From positions 58,313 through 122,312 of the forward strand of contig NZ_BSOT01000012.1 in NCBI RefSeq assembly GCF_030160655.1: a DNA stretch of 64,000 bases, read 5' to 3'. This DNA comes from Agaribacter marinus (GTDB taxonomy: Bacteria; Pseudomonadota; Gammaproteobacteria; Enterobacterales; Alteromonadaceae). Positions 34,225 through 44,893 of this stretch are shown here, piece by piece. A program made the position numbers and the translations under genes. The notes beneath the pieces are model-generated. The model saw only the letters and a program-made list of their open reading frames with translations. It was not told where the DNA came from and ran no database searches. The number at the start of each line of letters is the position of its first letter. Position 1 is the stretch's first letter.

Positions 34225-35489
34225 TGAACGCATTTCTGAATTGGATTGAAGCGCGTATACCCATGATGCGTGTCGCAAACATGCACGCTATTCAATATCC
34301 TGCGCCAAAGAACATGAACTTCTGGTACGTATTTGGCTTTTTAGCGACGATAGTACTAGTTAACCAAATTGTGACTGGCATTTGGTTAACGATGAACTTT
34401 GAACCATCCGCTGAGCGAGCATTTGCCTCAGTAGAATACATCATGCGTGAAGTTGATTATGGTTGGTTAATACGTTACATGCACAGCACAGGCGCATCTG
34501 CGTTTTTTGTAGTTGTCTATATGCATATGTTCAGAGGGATGATTTACGGTTCTTACCAAAAGCCGCGTGAGTTACTGTGGATATTCGGTATGCTGATTTA
34601 TCTTGCCCTTATGGCAGAGGCCTTCATGGGCTATGTTCTTCCATGGGGACAAATGTCGTATTGGGGAGCGCAAGTAATCGTGTCATTGTTTGGTGCGATT
34701 CCAGTCATTGGCCCGGATTTAGTTATTTGGATTCAAGGTGATTACGTTATTTCGGGCGCTACCTTAAACAGATTTTTTGCACTGCACGTTATTGCCTTGC
34801 CGTTAGTCATTGTTATCTTAGTATTCTTGCATATCATCGCTTTACATGAAGTGGGGTCAAATAACCCGGATGGTGTAAACATTAAGCATAAAAAAGGTAG
34901 CCTTGCAGAAGAAGACAAGACTAAGTATGAAATCCACGAATACTATACTAGTAAGTATGATATTGCCGATGATATCGTGCCTTTCTTCCCTCATATTGTG
35001 CTTAAAGATCTTGTAGCGTTTAGCATCTTCCTCTTTGTGTTTTGTTACATTCTTTTCTTTGCGCCGGAAATGGGCGGTAAGTTCCTTGAACACCCTAATT
35101 TTGAAATTGCTAACCCGCTCAAAACCCCTGAGCATATATTCCCTGTTTGGTATTTCACGCCGTTTTATGCGATTTTGAAAGCCGTCCCAGATAAACTATT
35201 CGGTGTATTAACGATGTTTGCCGCTATTGGCGTGTTATTTGCGCTGCCTTGGGTTGATCGTAGTAACGTACGTTCGTGGAGATACAGAAGCGGCCTGCAT
35301 AAAGTGAACTTGATTGTGTTTGCCATTGTATTTGTTTTCCTTGGTTACTTAGGTGGAACGCCTCAAGAGAACTGGAAAATCATCTCATCACAAATCGCAA
35401 CCATAATGTATTTTGCATTCTTCGTTGCCTTGTTCTTGTATTCTAAGAGTGAGCGAACTAAACCAGTACCTGCGAGGATTTCGAAATGA
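34224..35489 (+). CDS. petB: Cytochrome b subunit of the bc1 complex
   Basis: 421 aa with eight or more membrane helices. Haem-ligand histidines lie in helices containing YMHSTGASAFFVVVYMHMF and FFALHVIALPLVIVILVFLH. The Qo-site motif reads PVWY (HIFPVWYFTPFYAI) rather than PEWY, a variant I recall from other beta- and gammaproteobacteria. It catalyses quinol oxidation at Qo and quinone reduction at Qi. The stop overlaps petC by ATGA. Confidence 0.97.
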   Translation: MNAFLNWIEARIPMMRVANMHAIQYPAPKNMNFWYVFGFLATIVLVNQIVTGIWLTMNFEPSAERAFASVEYIMREVDYGWLIRYMHSTGASAFFVVVYMHMFRGMIYGSYQKPRELLWIFGMLIYLALMAEAFMGYVLPWGQMSYWGAQVIVSLFGAIPVIGPDLVIWIQGDYVISGATLNRFFALHVIALPLVIVILVFLHIIALHEVGSNNPDGVNIKHKKGSLAEEDKTKYEIHEYYTSKYDIADDIVPFFPHIVLKDLVAFSIFLFVFCYILFFAPEMGGKFLEHPNFEIANPLKTPEHIFPVWYFTPFYAILKAVPDKLFGVLTMFAAIGVLFALPWVDRSNVRSWRYRSGLHKVNLIVFAIVFVFLGYLGGTPQENWKIISSQIATIMYFAFFVALFLYSKSERTKPVPARISK

Positions 35490-36220
35490 AGAAGTGGTTA
35501 GCATTATTACTATTTGTTCCGAGCGTAACGTTTGCAGCAGGTTCTAATTATCCTCTCGATAGCGTAGATATCGACCTAAAAGACAAGCCTTCATTGCAAA
35601 ATGGCGCGAAGATATTCATGAACTACTGCCTTGGTTGTCACCAAATGCAGTATCAACGTTATCAACGTACTTTTAACGATTTGGGGATTCCTGAAGAGTT
35701 AGGCGAAGAATATTTGCAGTTTACGGGTGAAAAAGTATCAGACTATATCACCACACCAATGCCTGGCGAAGATGCTGCAAAATGGTTTGGTGGCCCGCCA
35801 CCCGATTTAACGCTTGTTGCTCGTGTGCGCGGTCCTGAATGGCTGTATACGTACTTACGTACTTTTTATGTTGACGAAGACAAAAAGTTCGGTGTAAATA
35901 ACCTTGTTTTCCCTGATGTTGGTATGCCGCATGTGTTGGAGCCTTTGCAAGGAACCCCGCGCAAGGTATATAAAGAAATCATGGTAGATGGCAAGATGAC
36001 AAAGTCTGAAGTATTTACTGTTGAATCAGATGGTAACGGTGCTTTGTCTCCTGAAGAATATGATGATGCGATGCGTGATCTAGTAAATTATCTGGAATAC
36101 TCAGGTGAACCGTCTCGCTTAGAATCTGAAAGCATCGGCCGTGGCGCACTGATTTTTATCGTAATATTCTTTGTTTTCGCCTTACTTCTTAAGAAAGAAT
36201 ACTGGCGAGACGTAAAGTAA
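35486..36220 (+). CDS. petC: Cytochrome c1 subunit of the bc1 complex
   Basis: 244 aa. A signal peptide (MKKWLALLLFVPSVTFAAG) precedes a mature domain with one haem c site CLGCHQ near residue 50. The methionine ligand is probably in the VGMPHVLEPL segment. A C-terminal anchor helix (GALIFIVIFFVFALLL) is followed by a basic KKEYWRDVK end. It is translationally coupled to petB by the ATGA overlap and followed by a terminator before sspA. Confidence 0.97.
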   Translation: MKKWLALLLFVPSVTFAAGSNYPLDSVDIDLKDKPSLQNGAKIFMNYCLGCHQMQYQRYQRTFNDLGIPEELGEEYLQFTGEKVSDYITTPMPGEDAAKWFGGPPPDLTLVARVRGPEWLYTYLRTFYVDEDKKFGVNNLVFPDVGMPHVLEPLQGTPRKVYKEIMVDGKMTKSEVFTVESDGNGALSPEEYDDAMRDLVNYLEYSGEPSRLESESIGRGALIFIVIFFVFALLLKKEYWRDVK

Positions 36221-36245
36221 TAGTTTACAATTCACGACCATTTTG

Positions 36246-36270
36246 AAAAGGGGCTTTATTGCCCTTTTTT
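36246..36270 (+). terminator. Rho-independent terminator of petABC
   Basis: AAAGGGGC / GCCCTTT hairpin with a TTTATT loop and a following T-run; one unpaired G in the left arm. Confidence 0.75.
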
Positions 36271-36324
36271 ATTGGTTTACCTTTATTCGAAAACAATACA
36301 TAGCATCAGCTTGCGGAGGTTTTA

Positions 36325-36957
36325 ATGGCAGTGGCCACTAACAAACGTTCAATTATGACTCTTTTTTCTGACAATATAGATATCTATAGTCATCAAGTGC
36401 GCATTGTACTTGCAGAAAAAGGTGTTGGCGTTGAGATAATTTTTACCGATCCAACTCAAATGAATGAAGAATTGTTAGAGCTAAATCCCTACGGCACTGT
36501 TCCAACCCTAGTTGATCGTGAATTAGTGCTTTATAAGTCACACATTGTGATGGAGTATTTGGATGAGCGCTTTCCTCACCCGCCGTTAATGCCTGTATAC
36601 CCAGTATCACGCGGTAAGAGCCGTTTAATGATGCACCGTATTGAGCAAGACTGGTATAGCCTTGCTGCAAGAATTTTCCGTAACGAAGACGGTGCAGAGC
36701 AAGCGCGTAATGAGCTAAGAGAAGCTATATTATCTTTAGCGCCTGTATTCTCAGAAACGCCTTACTTCATGAGTGAAGAGTTTAGCTTAGTTGATTGCTA
36801 TCTTGCGCCATTACTATGGAGATTACCTGCATTAGATATTACGTTGAGCGGCACAGGTAGTCGTGAAGTTAACGCTTATATGAAGCGAATTTTTGAACGT
36901 GGTTCATTTAAAGCATCGTTAACTGACCAAGAACGAGAAATTCATAATCCACTATAG
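36325..36957 (+). CDS. sspA: Stringent starvation protein A
   Basis: 210 aa, a GST-fold RNA polymerase-associated protein without glutathione-transferase activity. It opens with a thioredoxin fold (MTLFSDNIDIYSHQVRIVLAEKGVGVEI, then NPYGTVPTLVDRELVLYKSHIVMEYLDERFPHPPL); the helical domain includes SLVDCYLAPLLWRLPAL. The PHPPLMPVYP surface loop known to contact sigma-70 is kept. A GGAGG site precedes the ATG. sspB follows after 12 bases. The petABC-sspAB order is conserved. Confidence 0.97.
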   Translation: MAVATNKRSIMTLFSDNIDIYSHQVRIVLAEKGVGVEIIFTDPTQMNEELLELNPYGTVPTLVDRELVLYKSHIVMEYLDERFPHPPLMPVYPVSRGKSRLMMHRIEQDWYSLAARIFRNEDGAEQARNELREAILSLAPVFSETPYFMSEEFSLVDCYLAPLLWRLPALDITLSGTGSREVNAYMKRIFERGSFKASLTDQEREIHNPL

Positions 36958-36969
36958 ACGGACAGTGTT

Positions 36970-37422
36970 ATGCAGCAAGGAATGACATCAAATCAACCCT
37001 ATCTATTAAAAGCGTTCTACGAGTGGATCGTCGATAATGGTTTGACGCCATATGTTGTTGTAAGCACACAGTGGCCTGATGTAGATGTACCAATGCAGTT
37101 TGTCAAAGACGAGCAAATTGTGTTGAATATATCGCCGAATGCCTGCGTTAACTTTATGATGGATGTTGACGCTATTTCATTTCAGGCGAGGTTTGGTGGA
37201 CAACCAACAAATGTAATGTTTCCTTGTGAAGCGGTTGGTGCTATTTATGCTAAAGAAAACGGCGCAGGCACCGTGTTTACACAAGAATTGCCCGCAACGT
37301 CAACATCGTCTGATGCTAATGAAAGCGAAAAGCCTGCCCTGTCTGATGTTCCTTCACAAAGCGCTGATAAGCCAAAAGCCGATAAACCTCGCAGTAAGGC
37401 CACTTTACGCGTGGTTAAATAG
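36970..37422 (+). CDS. sspB: ClpXP adaptor SspB
   Basis: 150 aa. The folded SsrA-binding domain spans residues 7-110 (YLLKAFYEWIVDNGLTPYVVV, QIVLNISPNACVNF, FNARFGG-like SFQARFGGQPTNV, AIYAKENGAGTVF). A flexible acidic/Ser-rich linker ends in the basic ClpX-docking tail ATLRVVK. It delivers ssrA-tagged proteins to ClpXP. The ATG at 36970 has GGA seven bases upstream; the second Met is too close to AAGGA. Confidence 0.96.
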   Translation: MQQGMTSNQPYLLKAFYEWIVDNGLTPYVVVSTQWPDVDVPMQFVKDEQIVLNISPNACVNFMMDVDAISFQARFGGQPTNVMFPCEAVGAIYAKENGAGTVFTQELPATSTSSDANESEKPALSDVPSQSADKPKADKPRSKATLRVVK

Positions 37423-37474
37423 GGTTTTCGAGAGTAAAATTAATTCACTAACTGATTAATCTTATATTTACGCA

Positions 37475-38080
37475 TTAGTCAGTTAGCTCCAATACTCTCA
37501 CTACCTTTGTGACGCCTTTAACATTTCGGGCTACATCTACCGCCGCTAACGCTTCCTTACGCGTTAGTTTGCCCATGATAAATACCTCACTGTCTTCCAC
37601 TATTAAGTCGAGTTTTAACAGTGGCACGCGTTCATTTGTCCCCATCAGTGTACGGATTTTAGTACCGAGCCATATATCGTGCATTGTCGACGACGCAGGA
37701 ATTGGGCTACCTAAGCGTATTTGATTGTGGACACGTTTAACATTCATGATGCTAGTCGCTTTTCTTTCAGCTTCGTCAATTAGAAATGCTTGATTTGCTT
37801 GTCCTGTAAGCAACACTTGGCCATTGTATACATGAATACTAATCGCTGAGTTGTCGTCGATGTTAGGAATAGTGTCAATAGCAGAGCTGACTCTAGCTTC
37901 CATCGTTTTATCGTCTATTTGTGTGCCGACTGTTCGCCTATCTGAGGCCGAGCTAGCGGCGGTGCTGGCCGCGCCAACAGCAACGACAGAGGCACATCCT
38001 GATAAAATTAACTGAGAACATATAGCTGCAATAGCTAGATGCTTTAGTCGTAAGCTTTTATGAGATTTGCGTTTAAACAT
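37475..38080 (-). CDS. dolP: Outer-membrane lipoprotein DolP (two BON domains)
   Basis: 201 aa. Lipobox LSGC (Cys near 29) follows a basic start, and two BON domains follow (AISIHVYNGQVLLTGQANQAFLIDEAERKA and LDLIVEDSEVFIMGKLTRKEALAAVDVARN). DolP (YraP) binds anionic lipid in the outer membrane and supports BAM function and envelope integrity. It is last in the minus-strand run lpoA-yraN-diaA-dolP, 17 bases after diaA, so co-transcription is expected. Confidence 0.93.
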   Translation of the reverse strand: MFKRKSHKSLRLKHLAIAAICSQLILSGCASVVAVGAASTAASSASDRRTVGTQIDDKTMEARVSSAIDTIPNIDDNSAISIHVYNGQVLLTGQANQAFLIDEAERKATSIMNVKRVHNQIRLGSPIPASSTMHDIWLGTKIRTLMGTNERVPLLKLDLIVEDSEVFIMGKLTRKEALAAVDVARNVKGVTKVVRVLELTD

Positions 38081-38097
38081 ACTAACTTCTCTTCTGT

Positions 38098-38700
<603 letters not shown>

Positions 38701-38726
38701 TCAGTTGTCCTTTGGATAAATGGATT

Positions 38727-39083
38727 TTATACGTTTTTTATCCACTCTAATTGGTCTCCATCGATCGCTATTAAGTCGATTCGAATTGCTTCATGATGAA
38801 TATTACGTTGTTTTTGTTTAAAGTAACACATTATTGCATTGACTACTTTACGTCTTTTCGATGCTGTGAAAAACTCTGCAGCGCTTCCATGAGAATCACT
38901 ACTTCTATATTTGACCTCAACAAATACCCAAAGTTGCTTATCTGTAAAAATTAGATCGATCTCGCCGGGCTTTACCTTAAAATTCGCTTCTACAAATTGT
39001 AGCCCTTCAGATGCCAAAAAGGTTTTTGCGCGAAGTTCTGCTTCTTTACCTACTTCACTCGCAACCCATTGCTTAATCGCCAT
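38727..39083 (-). CDS. yraN: UPF0102 (YraN) nuclease-fold protein
   Basis: 118 aa. The Holliday-junction-resolvase-like endonuclease core is visible: GKEAELRAKTFLASEGLQFVEANFKVKPGEIDLIF, then LWVFVEVKYRSS (GEIDLI...VEVK, the PD-(D/E)xK-type pattern). The biochemical role is unproven. Its ATG overlaps the lpoA stop (TAATG), indicating translational coupling in the lpoA-yraN-diaA-dolP operon. Confidence 0.95.
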   Translation of the reverse strand: MAIKQWVASEVGKEAELRAKTFLASEGLQFVEANFKVKPGEIDLIFTDKQLWVFVEVKYRSSDSHGSAAEFFTASKRRKVVNAIMCYFKQKQRNIHHEAIRIDLIAIDGDQLEWIKNV

Positions 39084-41041
39084 TAATTGGCGCTGTTTGC
39101 TTGTGTATCTTCAATGCTCAATGCGGAAAGGCGGCGGTTAACCAGCCCATTTTTTAGTACAGATAGTTCGCCACTAAGCCCGTGTTGCGTGACTTGTTCA
39201 AATAGCCTTAATTGCAAAGAATTGTTCGCAATTGACAGGGCGTCATAACCAAATGCGAATAGACGTAAAAATGTACTTGATGGCTGATTGTATAAGGCTT
39301 CTACCGTTAGGGCTAAGTCAGACTGCCGCGCTTCAGGTTGAACAAAAGGCATGTCAATAAACACTAAGTTTCGTAAGTCTCGGACGCTGTTTTTATTGTA
39401 CTTGTGATTGTAGCTATAGGACGTTGCAAACACTGGTACCGCTTTATCACTAAAAAGACTAATACTACTTTCAATAATTGGATTGAGTAACTCGAGGTCT
39501 TGTGGCTTTGCAAATACGACGAAGCCGTCTACGTCTCGTCGATTGCGTGTCACGCTATGCACAACACCTGTGGTAAGCCCAGACAACTGTTTAATGCGTT
39601 TTTCACTTTGGAGCACATCTAACGCAGAGGTTATACCGACTCGCATTGATTTATTATCGGTAAAGGAAACTTCACTTAATTTAGTTGATGCCGGATTCTC
39701 ATTGCTCGAAAGCTCGCTATACCAATGTTGTGTAAACGCATTTTTCATTCGCTCAGAAACATTGTTGTCTTCAAAAATAACAATGGGGTTTTTTATACCT
39801 TTTGACAGCATAAGCCTTGCGAGTTCTTCAGCTTCTTGTTCAGGAGACAAGGCAAAATAAGTGGTTTGTATATCTGCATTTTCGAACGAATCAACTGCGC
39901 CTTTTGGCTTTGAATTTAAGTGAACACGCGCTAAATTAGGTGGCAGTATATTTGAAAGTTGACGGATGTGTCCTTTCAATAAAGGGCCAAGCAACAGCGC
40001 ATGCTGTGAATAGTCCAGCGAAAGAGCCTCTTGGCTTAGTTGTTCATCTGAACCGCTATCAACAAACGAAATCGTATAGGTTTCTTCGAGGTTTAATTCT
40101 CTTAAACGTTTAGCGCGATCATAATATGCACTTAGTATCCCTTGTTTTATTGCATTACCTTGAGTTTGCAACCGCCCAGATAAAGGCAGGAGTACTAAAA
40201 TGTCACTGCTTTCGGAAAGTTGAATGCTAGAGAAGTGAGTAATTGTTTGTGGCATTTGCTCATGTTGTGCCAGTTCAGTATTATCGTCTAACCACGTTTT
40301 TAATGACTGTTGGCGGCTTTTATCGGAGAGTGTTTCGTCTTCAACAATTGCTAACAGTGTAACGAAAGGCGCAAGGCTAGACACTTCGTTAAGTAAACTG
40401 TGTCGATACTCGTGTGTTTGTTGGCTGAGAGCTTGCCATAGCAAGTTAATTCGGTAAGGGTGAAGAATAGATGCCGCTGCAGCTTCGTTCGCAATGCTCA
40501 TGTTTTTTGTTACGCCTGCACGCGCAAGCGCTTCGATACTTTCTTTATATGATTCGGTCAGCACCTGATAAACTGCAAGAGCAAATTGTATGCGCGTTTT
40601 TTGCTTGTTGTCGTGAATACTGAGATCACTGGCGTTGGATAACCAAACATCAATTTTTGCCAGGGCTAGTTCGGTATCTGAGCGCTTACCGTTGTCCAAT
40701 ATGGCTTTTAAACTGCACTCGCTGCGCAGCAATTCACTATGCGCGCGTTGTTGTGAATTGAGGGATGTATTAAGTAAATGATAAACGATTAGGTTACTAT
40801 CAGAGCAGTTACCTTCGGACTGCAACATTTGTGCGTAGTCTAATAAGTTATCGACAGTTAATTGGGCGTTTTGGGTTGTGCGGTAATCCGCAATAATTGT
40901 GTCGATAGGATCTTGTTCAATGATTTGGCTTACCGGCGTTTCTTTTTTAACGATTGGTGACGTTTCTTTCACTGGCGTCCCGCCGCACGCGGCAATGACC
41001 ACTAATGTACAAGCTAACAACAATGCCTTTGGTAAATTCAC
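39083..41041 (-). CDS. lpoA: Penicillin-binding protein activator LpoA
   Basis: About 652 aa. The open frame extends further upstream to 41089, but a GTG at 41041 with AAGGA seven bases before it gives a proper lipoprotein signal MNLPKALLLACTLVVIAAC, so this start is chosen. The N-terminal TPR-like domain is followed by a periplasmic-binding-protein-like domain (DILVLLPLSGRLQTQGNAIKQGILSAYY onward) as in E. coli LpoA, the outer-membrane activator of PBP1a. It is divergent from rsmI, the usual arrangement. Confidence 0.94.
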   Translation of the reverse strand: MNLPKALLLACTLVVIAACGGTPVKETSPIVKKETPVSQIIEQDPIDTIIADYRTTQNAQLTVDNLLDYAQMLQSEGNCSDSNLIVYHLLNTSLNSQQRAHSELLRSECSLKAILDNGKRSDTELALAKIDVWLSNASDLSIHDNKQKTRIQFALAVYQVLTESYKESIEALARAGVTKNMSIANEAAAASILHPYRINLLWQALSQQTHEYRHSLLNEVSSLAPFVTLLAIVEDETLSDKSRQQSLKTWLDDNTELAQHEQMPQTITHFSSIQLSESSDILVLLPLSGRLQTQGNAIKQGILSAYYDRAKRLRELNLEETYTISFVDSGSDEQLSQEALSLDYSQHALLLGPLLKGHIRQLSNILPPNLARVHLNSKPKGAVDSFENADIQTTYFALSPEQEAEELARLMLSKGIKNPIVIFEDNNVSERMKNAFTQHWYSELSSNENPASTKLSEVSFTDNKSMRVGITSALDVLQSEKRIKQLSGLTTGVVHSVTRNRRDVDGFVVFAKPQDLELLNPIIESSISLFSDKAVPVFATSYSYNHKYNKNSVRDLRNLVFIDMPFVQPEARQSDLALTVEALYNQPSSTFLRLFAFGYDALSIANNSLQLRLFEQVTQHGLSGELSVLKNGLVNRRLSALSIEDTQANSAN

Positions 41042-41184
41042 AATATATCCTTTGTGACCCTGAATGTGCCTTAGTTTACCGCTACTCAAAAAAAATACTA
41101 GTTAGTGCTACAGAAACTGTCCTAAAGACGGTGTAAAATAGCGGCAGATAATCGCTTAGCGACGACCATATAATCAGGAAGCTT

Positions 41185-42015
41185 ATGTCATCCGGAAGTT
41201 TATACATTGTGCCAACACCCATAGGAAATTTGTCTGATATGACGCCTAGGGCAATCGACGTATTGGAAGCGGTAGATCTAATCGCAGCTGAAGATACTCG
41301 ACATTCTGGCAAGTTATTACAACATTTTAATATTACAACCAACGCCATAAGCCTGCACGCGCATAACGAAGGACAACGTAGCGAGTATATTGTTAGCAAA
41401 TTGCTAGATGGCGTGAATATCGCACTTATTTCAGATGCTGGGACACCTCTAATAAGTGACCCAGGCTATGAATTAGTTAACTTGTGTCGTCAACACGCTA
41501 TTACTGTTGTTGCGTTGCCTGGTGCATCAGCATTGACGACAGCACTATCCGCGTCAGGTCTTCCTACGGATAAATTTACTTTTTCTGGTTTTTTACCGGT
41601 AAAGCAGCAAGCAAAGGAAAGTGCCTTGCAAAACGCTTTGGACAGTGGCCATACGCATATTTTCTATGAGTCTCCCAAGCGAATATTAGACACACTGACT
41701 ATGATTGATACGGTAAATCCGAGTGCACAAGTCGTTATTGCTAAAGAGCTGACAAAAGCCTTTGAGGCATATGTGACTGGGCATGCGAACGATGCCATTC
41801 ATTGGCTTATGGATGACGGCGCACGCCAGAAAGGTGAATTTGTATTGATGTTATATAAGGTGAAACAGAAAGCGACAAATGAAATGCCAAACGACGCGAT
41901 AAGGTTGTTGAAGTTGTTACTGCCGCTATTGCCGCCGAAGAAAGCGGCAGCAGTGGTAGCAGAGCAATTTTCTTTAAATAAAAAAGAGGTTTATCAGTTT
42001 AGTATTGGGCTGTAA
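41185..42015 (+). CDS. rsmI: 16S rRNA (cytidine-1402-2'-O)-methyltransferase RsmI
   Basis: 276 aa. Tetrapyrrole-methylase fold with the hallmarks LYIVPTPIGNLSDMTPRAIDVLEAVDLIAAEDTRHSGKLL and SDAGTPLISDPGYELV, then GASALTTALSASGLPTDKFTFSGFLP. It methylates the 2'-OH of C1402 in the 30S P site. An AGGAAG site precedes the ATG. It is divergent from lpoA and convergent with argR. Confidence 0.96.
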   Translation: MSSGSLYIVPTPIGNLSDMTPRAIDVLEAVDLIAAEDTRHSGKLLQHFNITTNAISLHAHNEGQRSEYIVSKLLDGVNIALISDAGTPLISDPGYELVNLCRQHAITVVALPGASALTTALSASGLPTDKFTFSGFLPVKQQAKESALQNALDSGHTHIFYESPKRILDTLTMIDTVNPSAQVVIAKELTKAFEAYVTGHANDAIHWLMDDGARQKGEFVLMLYKVKQKATNEMPNDAIRLLKLLLPLLPPKKAAAVVAEQFSLNKKEVYQFSIGL

Positions 42016-42048
42016 TTGACGTTTTAACAAACCTGTCTGACGAGTGCA

Positions 42049-42513
42049 TTACACATTATCAAATAAGTTTTGTACGCGCTGACGTAAGTCTTCAATTTCT
42101 TGGATATTGGCAGGGGCGATAAAAATAGTATCGTCTCCTGCAATGGTCCCTAATACACCGTCTGCCTGACTGAGTGAATCTAATAGCCTAGCGATAAGTT
42201 GCGCTGCGCCGGGACTGGTTCTAATAATGACCATAACGTTGTTATGCACGACATCAAGCACAAGTTGTTTTAACGGACTTTTGGCCGTTGGCATGCCTAA
42301 TTCTGGTGGCAAGCAGTAGACCATGTCGCCTCTAGCATCCCTCGTGCGAACTGCGCCAAACTTGCTTAGCATCCTTGATACTTTAGATTGACTGATGTTG
42401 CCAAACCCTAAACCTTTCAGCGCATTGACTATCTCTCCCTGAGAGCCATAGCGTTCGGAATTTAACAGTTCTTTAAAGGCCTTAACGAGTTCGTCTTGTT
42501 TTGATACGGACAT
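42049..42513 (-). CDS. argR: Arginine repressor ArgR
   Basis: 154 aa from the ATG at 42513 ([17 protein letters not shown]), which aligns with family starts; the open frame reaches 42555. The winged helix has [39 protein letters not shown], and the hexamerisation/arginine-binding domain has [16 protein letters not shown] and [10 protein letters not shown]. It represses arginine biosynthesis with arginine as co-repressor. It is divergent from mdh across 253 bases, a conserved pairing; I could not identify convincing ARG boxes in the gap. Confidence 0.96.
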   Translation of the reverse strand: MSVSKQDELVKAFKELLNSERYGSQGEIVNALKGLGFGNISQSKVSRMLSKFGAVRTRDARGDMVYCLPPELGMPTAKSPLKQLVLDVVHNNVMVIIRTSPGAAQLIARLLDSLSQADGVLGTIAGDDTIFIAPANIQEIEDLRQRVQNLFDNV

Positions 42514-42766
42514 AGATTTTAGTGCGTTATTTACAATTTGGAAGCAATTCCACATTTTGCACTATAGATATGAACTTGGCAATTAGCATGGACGTGATTT
42601 GGGTATTTATATATGAGTGATGCGGCTCGCTAACTAGCTAGGCTTATTCTATATGTACAATGAATCTAAAGGATATAGTGCTCGAAGCTATAGAATAATT
42701 GAGATCTACGCCTAATTGTATTACTCTCTGGCTCGAAATTTTTGCCCTTTTATCAGGAGAAATAAC

Positions 42767-43705
42767 ATGAAAGTAGCCGTTTTAGGCGCGGCCGGTGGTA
42801 TCGGTCAAGCATTATCATTATTGCTAAAAACTCAACTTCCCGCTGGTTCAGAATTGTCTTTATATGACGTTGCACCAGTTGTTCCTGGAGTTGCGGTTGA
42901 TTTGAGCCACATACCAACTGATGTTGCAGTAGCAGGATTCGGAAAAGACGATCTTGCTGATGCATTAAGTGGTTGTGACATCGTGTTAATTCCTGCTGGC
43001 GTACCTCGCAAACCGGGTATGGATCGTTCAGATTTATTTAACATTAACGCTGGGATTGTCAAAAACTTAGTAGATGCTTGTGCTGACAATTGCCCAAATG
43101 CTTGTATCGGTATTATTACTAATCCGGTGAATACCACTGTAGCCATTGCTGCAGAAGCATTAAAAGCGAAAGGTGTGTACGATAAGAATAAATTGTTTGG
43201 TGTTACCACGCTTGATGTTATTCGTTCAGAAACATTTATTGCAGAGTTAAAAGGTAAGAGTACGTCAGAGATTCATGTACCTGTTATAGGTGGTCACTCT
43301 GGTACTACTATCCTACCATTATTATCACAAGTTGAAGGCGTTAGCTTTACAGACGAAGAAGTAGCTGCGCTTACGCCGCGCATCCAAAACGCGGGTACTG
43401 AAGTGGTTGAAGCAAAGGCCGGTGGCGGATCTGCGACGCTTTCTATGGGGCAAGCAGCAGCACGTTTTTGTTTGTCACTTGTGAAAGCGATGCAAGGTGG
43501 TGATGTTATTGAATATACTTACGTTCAAGTAGACGGCTCTGAAGACGCTGCATTTTTTGCTCACCCAGTAAAATTAGGTAAAAATGGTGTTGAAGAAATC
43601 TTACCATATGGTGAATTGAGCGCATTTGAGCAAAAAGCCAAAGAAGATATGCTTGAAGGCTTACGTGGCGATATCAAGCTAGGCGTTGATTTTGTAAACG
43701 GCTAA
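42767..43705 (+). CDS. mdh: NAD-dependent malate dehydrogenase
   Basis: 312 aa, the same length as E. coli Mdh. NAD-binding [18 protein letters not shown], substrate arginines in [31 protein letters not shown], and the catalytic His in [21 protein letters not shown]-cycle enzyme interconverting malate and oxaloacetate. A strong AGGAG site precedes the ATG at 42767, so the longer frame from 42716 is not the real start. A terminator follows. Confidence 0.98.
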   Translation: MKVAVLGAAGGIGQALSLLLKTQLPAGSELSLYDVAPVVPGVAVDLSHIPTDVAVAGFGKDDLADALSGCDIVLIPAGVPRKPGMDRSDLFNINAGIVKNLVDACADNCPNACIGIITNPVNTTVAIAAEALKAKGVYDKNKLFGVTTLDVIRSETFIAELKGKSTSEIHVPVIGGHSGTTILPLLSQVEGVSFTDEEVAALTPRIQNAGTEVVEAKAGGGSATLSMGQAAARFCLSLVKAMQGGDVIEYTYVQVDGSEDAAFFAHPVKLGKNGVEEILPYGELSAFEQKAKEDMLEGLRGDIKLGVDFVNG

Positions 43706-43726
43706 GCCTTGCTTTTATGTTTCATG

Positions 43727-43753
43727 AAAGGCGCATTATGCGCCTTTTTTTTT
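43727..43753 (+). terminator. Rho-independent terminator of mdh
   Basis: AAAGGCGCAT / ATGCGCCTTT hairpin running directly into nine T residues. Confidence 0.92.
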
Positions 43754-43783
43754 AAAAAAATTCGTAAGTAAATAGGATTTCAT

Positions 43784-44062
43784 ATGGCGACCGCCTGCGC
43801 GTTACACATATTGGTAAAAACTGAGAAACAAGCAAAAGAGTTGCTCATACAGCTCAAAAAAGGCAAAGATTTTGGTACGCTTGCGAAGCGCCACTCCATA
43901 TGCCCGTCGGGTAAAAAAGGCGGTGACTTAGGCGAATTTAGACGAGGTCAAATGGTTAAACCCTTTGAAGACGTCGTATTTAAAAAGGACATCCTTACCG
44001 TGCACGGCCCGGTAAAAACGAAGTTTGGGTATCATCTGATTAAAACGCTTTATCGAAATTGA
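43784..44062 (+). CDS. ppiC: Parvulin-type peptidyl-prolyl isomerase PpiC
   Basis: 92 aa single parvulin domain: [62 protein letters not shown], ending [14 protein letters not shown]. Active-site His (HILVK, YHLIK), Cys and Phe positions are kept. There is no signal peptide, so it is cytoplasmic. Its last 13 bases overlap the 3' end of the convergent racemase gene. Confidence 0.95.
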   Translation: MATACALHILVKTEKQAKELLIQLKKGKDFGTLAKRHSICPSGKKGGDLGEFRRGQMVKPFEDVVFKKDILTVHGPVKTKFGYHLIKTLYRN

Positions 44063-44781
44063 GTGATATCATTCGTGTTGAGCGCCCAATCAATAGCCGC
44101 ATCTACATGAATTTGCGTCGTATCATAAAGTGGGGCTTCTGTATCGGTCTGCTGAACTAACAAGCCGATTTCTGTGCAACCCAATATAATGCCTTCCGCA
44201 CCATGTTCAACGAGTTTCTCAATAATGGACAAATATGCCTGTTTTGATTCTGCTTTAATTACGCCCTGGCAAAGTTCATCGTAAATAATGTTATGCACAA
44301 TAGTTTGATTAGCATCGTTGGGTACAATGGCATGTATGTTAAATTTTTCTTTTATTCTCCCCTTATAGAATTCTTCCGTCATCGTAAATTTTGTGCCGAG
44401 TAAGCCTACTTTTTTAATCTTGTCTTTTTTGAGTTTTGCGCCAGTCGCGTCGGCGATATGTAATAGTGGTATGTTGATATTTGCCTGAATGTCTTCCGCT
44501 ATTTTGTGCATAGTGTTCGTACAAATAAGTAAGCACTCGGCACCAGACGCTTCGACACGTTGTGCTTCTGATGAGAGTATGGTGCTAGCTGATTGCCAAT
44601 CGCCTTGTTGCTGCAGTAAGGCAATGTCATGGAAATCAACACTGATAAGACTCACTTTGGCAGAGTGCAAGCCACCTAGCGCCTGTTTGACACCAATATT
44701 GAGTGCTTTGTAGTAGCTTGCGGTCGATTCCCAACTCATACCGCCTAGTAAACCAATTGTTTTCATATCTATCGTTTTCAT
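44050..44781 (-). CDS. Aspartate/glutamate racemase family protein
   Basis: 243 aa. Opens [22 protein letters not shown], the typical YgeA/RacX start. Two catalytic cysteines are visible in LLICTNTMH and [11 protein letters not shown], so a two-base racemase mechanism is possible. Substrate (aspartate, glutamate or a broader amino-acid range) cannot be set from sequence. The N-terminus contains [15 protein letters not shown] seven bases before the first ATG supports the longer form. It is convergent with ppiC, with a 13-base overlap. Confidence 0.9.
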   Translation of the reverse strand: MKTIDMKTIGLLGGMSWESTASYYKALNIGVKQALGGLHSAKVSLISVDFHDIALLQQQGDWQSASTILSSEAQRVEASGAECLLICTNTMHKIAEDIQANINIPLLHIADATGAKLKKDKIKKVGLLGTKFTMTEEFYKGRIKEKFNIHAIVPNDANQTIVHNIIYDELCQGVIKAESKQAYLSIIEKLVEHGAEGIILGCTEIGLLVQQTDTEAPLYDTTQIHVDAAIDWALNTNDITQFR

Positions 44782-44893
44782 GCATATTCTCTCGCGAGAC
44801 TATTTGTTATGATCAAATGAAAGTAAACCTCACAGTATTAGGTCTTTAAAACAATTACAATGGTCTTGAGGTGTTTATGTATACGAGGTATTT

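Noticed and set aside
42514..42766. ARG boxes between argR and mdh
   Set aside because: I looked for paired TGAAT...ATTCA-like sites and found only isolated half-matches.
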